Assembly (NCBI GenBank): GCA_947473445.1
Contig: CANJEU010000135.1
Span: 1 to 6,349 of the forward strand
Length of the DNA: 6,349 nt
DNA from: Fidelibacterota bacterium
GTDB taxonomy: Bacteria > Pseudomonadota > Alphaproteobacteria > Rhodospirillales > Rhodospirillaceae
Reading direction: 5' to 3'
Both the position numbers and the translations under genes were made by a program. Of this stretch, positions 5,039 to 6,349 are shown in pieces. A model generated the notes under the pieces. It was not told where the DNA came from. It searched no databases and saw only the letters and a program-made list of their open reading frames with translations. The first letter of the stretch is position 1, and each line of letters opens with the position of its first letter.

Positions 5039-6349
5039 CTACTTCGCCGCGGCGACGTCGCGGCCTGGAACTTCGATGGTGGCGCCTGCGAGCGCGGGCG
5101 TATTTACGGGACGGCGCAGGGCTTTGGTTGCCTGTTCGAAGCTATAAGCGAGCGCCAGCAACTTGGGCTCGCTAAAGGCCGTGCCGAAGAACGACACCGT
5201 CACCGGCAGATCGTCGGTGGTGAAACCCGCCGGCACGATCACATCGGGGAAGCCTGACAGGTTGGCGATTCCCGTGGGGCTTGGGGTCGAGCCCAGCGCA
5301 GGACCCGGCGGCGCCGCGATCTGGCCCGGACGGCGCGTGCCGGTCGGATAGACGATGGCATCAAGTTTGTCTTTCTGCAGGATGCCGTCGACAAGCGCGG
5401 TGCTCATGGGCAGGTAATAGTTCTTGAGCGCGATATAACCCGGATCGGTAAGCGCATCGGCCTTGGCTTCGACGTTCTTGAAATACGTCCAGCGCGACAA
5501 GTTCGGCCCCGCGCCATCGACGCCCATGCTGCGATAGTTCTCGGCCGCTTCGATCAACTGGTCGAGGTTCTTGGGATACTTCGGACCGGTGGTCTTGAGG
5601 TAATCGGCGATTTGCACTTTGAACTCGGCCGGATAGAGCGTGAAGACCGCGCGGTTCGAGGAATCGAGGAACCACTTCGGATAACGCACATCAACAAGAG
5701 TCGCGCCGGCCTTCTGCATGGCCTTGAGCGAAGCTTCGAAGATGAAATCGACATCGGGATCGGCGCCGAGGAAGTCACGCGCGACACCGATGCGCGCGCC
5801 CTTGAGGGCGTCGGCTTTCAAGAACTTGGTGTAGTCCTTCTCGAACTTCCCGGCGCTTTTCTTCGTGGCGTCGTCGGCCGGATCGACACCGGTCATTACG
5901 CCAAGCATGACAGAGATGTCGTAGACACTGCGGGCCATGGGACCGCCGGTATCAAGCGACAGGGCGAGCGGGATGATCCCATCGCGGCTGACGAGGCCGT
6001 GGGTGGGTTTCAAGCCAACGATACCGTTCACGCTCGATGGCCCCCGGATGGAGCCGCCCGTGTCGGTGCCGATGCCCAGCGGCGCGTAGCCGGCGGCAAC
6101 CGCGACGCCTGTGCCGCCCGAAGAACCGGCGGGGGTGCGGGTAAGATCGTGCGGGTTCAGGGACTGGCCGCCGAGCGAACTTTGGCCGCCGTTGGCGAAT
6201 TCGCCGAGGTTCACTTTCGCAAGGATGATGGCGCCGGCGTCGCGCAGTTTTTTCACGAGGAAGGCGTCGTCGGGCGCCATATTGCCTTCAAGCAGAACCG
6301 AGCCGCCCGTGGTGGGCATATCGACGGTGTCGACGTTGTCCTTGAACAC
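5039..6349 (-). CDS. Amidase-signature family hydrolase, 5' end outside window
   Basis: A frame of 436 visible codons runs off the right edge and ends at TAG (complement of 5039-5041). It contains the full amidase-signature Ser-cisSer-Lys triad: Lys3 in FKDN at the start of the visible part, Ser76 in AGSSGGTGVAVAAG, and nucleophile Ser100 in GTDTGGSIRGP. VGLKPTHGLVSRDGIIPLALSLDTGGPMARSV (111-142) is the conserved stretch after the nucleophile. The C-terminal part has LSGFPDVIVPAGF and VSFFGTAFSEPKLLALAYSFEQAT, common in free-standing amidases. The first codon, GTG, is most likely the internal Val of a G-x-P-V-x-x-K-D-N motif and not a start; about 90-120 N-terminal residues, perhaps with a signal peptide, should lie beyond the edge. 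The family hydrolyses amides of varied carbon chains. The lack of gatB/gatC nearby and the divergent C-terminus argue against GatA. The substrate is unknown. Confidence 0.9.
   Translation of the reverse strand: MFKDNVDTVDMPTTGGSVLLEGNMAPDDAFLVKKLRDAGAIILAKVNLGEFANGGQSSLGGQSLNPHDLTRTPAGSSGGTGVAVAAGYAPLGIGTDTGGSIRGPSSVNGIVGLKPTHGLVSRDGIIPLALSLDTGGPMARSVYDISVMLGVMTGVDPADDATKKSAGKFEKDYTKFLKADALKGARIGVARDFLGADPDVDFIFEASLKAMQKAGATLVDVRYPKWFLDSSNRAVFTLYPAEFKVQIADYLKTTGPKYPKNLDQLIEAAENYRSMGVDGAGPNLSRWTYFKNVEAKADALTDPGYIALKNYYLPMSTALVDGILQKDKLDAIVYPTGTRRPGQIAAPPGPALGSTPSPTGIANLSGFPDVIVPAGFTTDDLPVTVSFFGTAFSEPKLLALAYSFEQATKALRRPVNTPALAGATIEVPGRDVAAAK

Noticed and set aside
5039..6349. Amidase as GatA of the tRNA amidotransferase
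   Set aside because: There is no gatC or gatB nearby, a terminator follows immediately, and the C-terminal half resembles free-standing amidases.

Overview
The window is GC-rich chromosomal DNA with tightly packed genes, clear Shine-Dalgarno sequences, strong factor-independent terminators and many exported proteins. Family composition (DUF6152/DUF6644 pair, YciI, Sec-exported peroxiredoxin, exported metallo-beta-lactamase-fold hydrolase, amidase-signature enzyme) suggests a Gram-negative bacterium, most likely an alphaproteobacterium. That placement is an inference from protein flavour and base composition, not from a marker gene.

Layout. Positions 1-731 (+ strand) carry the 3' end of a DUF6152-type small exported protein, then a four-helix DUF6644-type membrane protein that starts at TTG. 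These converge, with 3 bases between stop codons, on a minus-strand two-gene operon (1369 to 735). It encodes an antibiotic-biosynthesis-monooxygenase-like protein and a YciI-like protein joined by an ATGA overlap; both families have ferredoxin-like dimeric alpha/beta barrel folds. A divergent intergenic region of about 156 bases separates this operon from a + strand gene (1526-1945) for a small exported protein with three calcium-binding-type DxDxDGVPNRxD repeats, followed by a strong terminator. Next on the + strand is a Sec-exported PrxQ/BCP-type peroxiredoxin (2176-2763) with its own terminator, whose U-tract contains the stop codon of a convergent minus-strand gene.

From 2823 to the right edge all genes are on the minus strand. 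In transcription order from the right they are: an amidase-signature hydrolase (5' end outside the window) ending at a textbook terminator; an exported metallo-beta-lactamase-fold hydrolase with a variant HxHxEH motif; and a GT4-family glycosyltransferase with no visible Shine-Dalgarno sequence.

I see no CRISPR array, mobile element, tRNA or rRNA, prophage or defence module, and no single pathway that links all the genes. The window reads as ordinary chromosome with several small, poorly characterised exported or membrane proteins. The points most worth a second look are the DUF6152-DUF6644 pair, the paired alpha/beta-barrel operon, the repeat protein, and the atypical cysteine arrangement of the exported peroxiredoxin.
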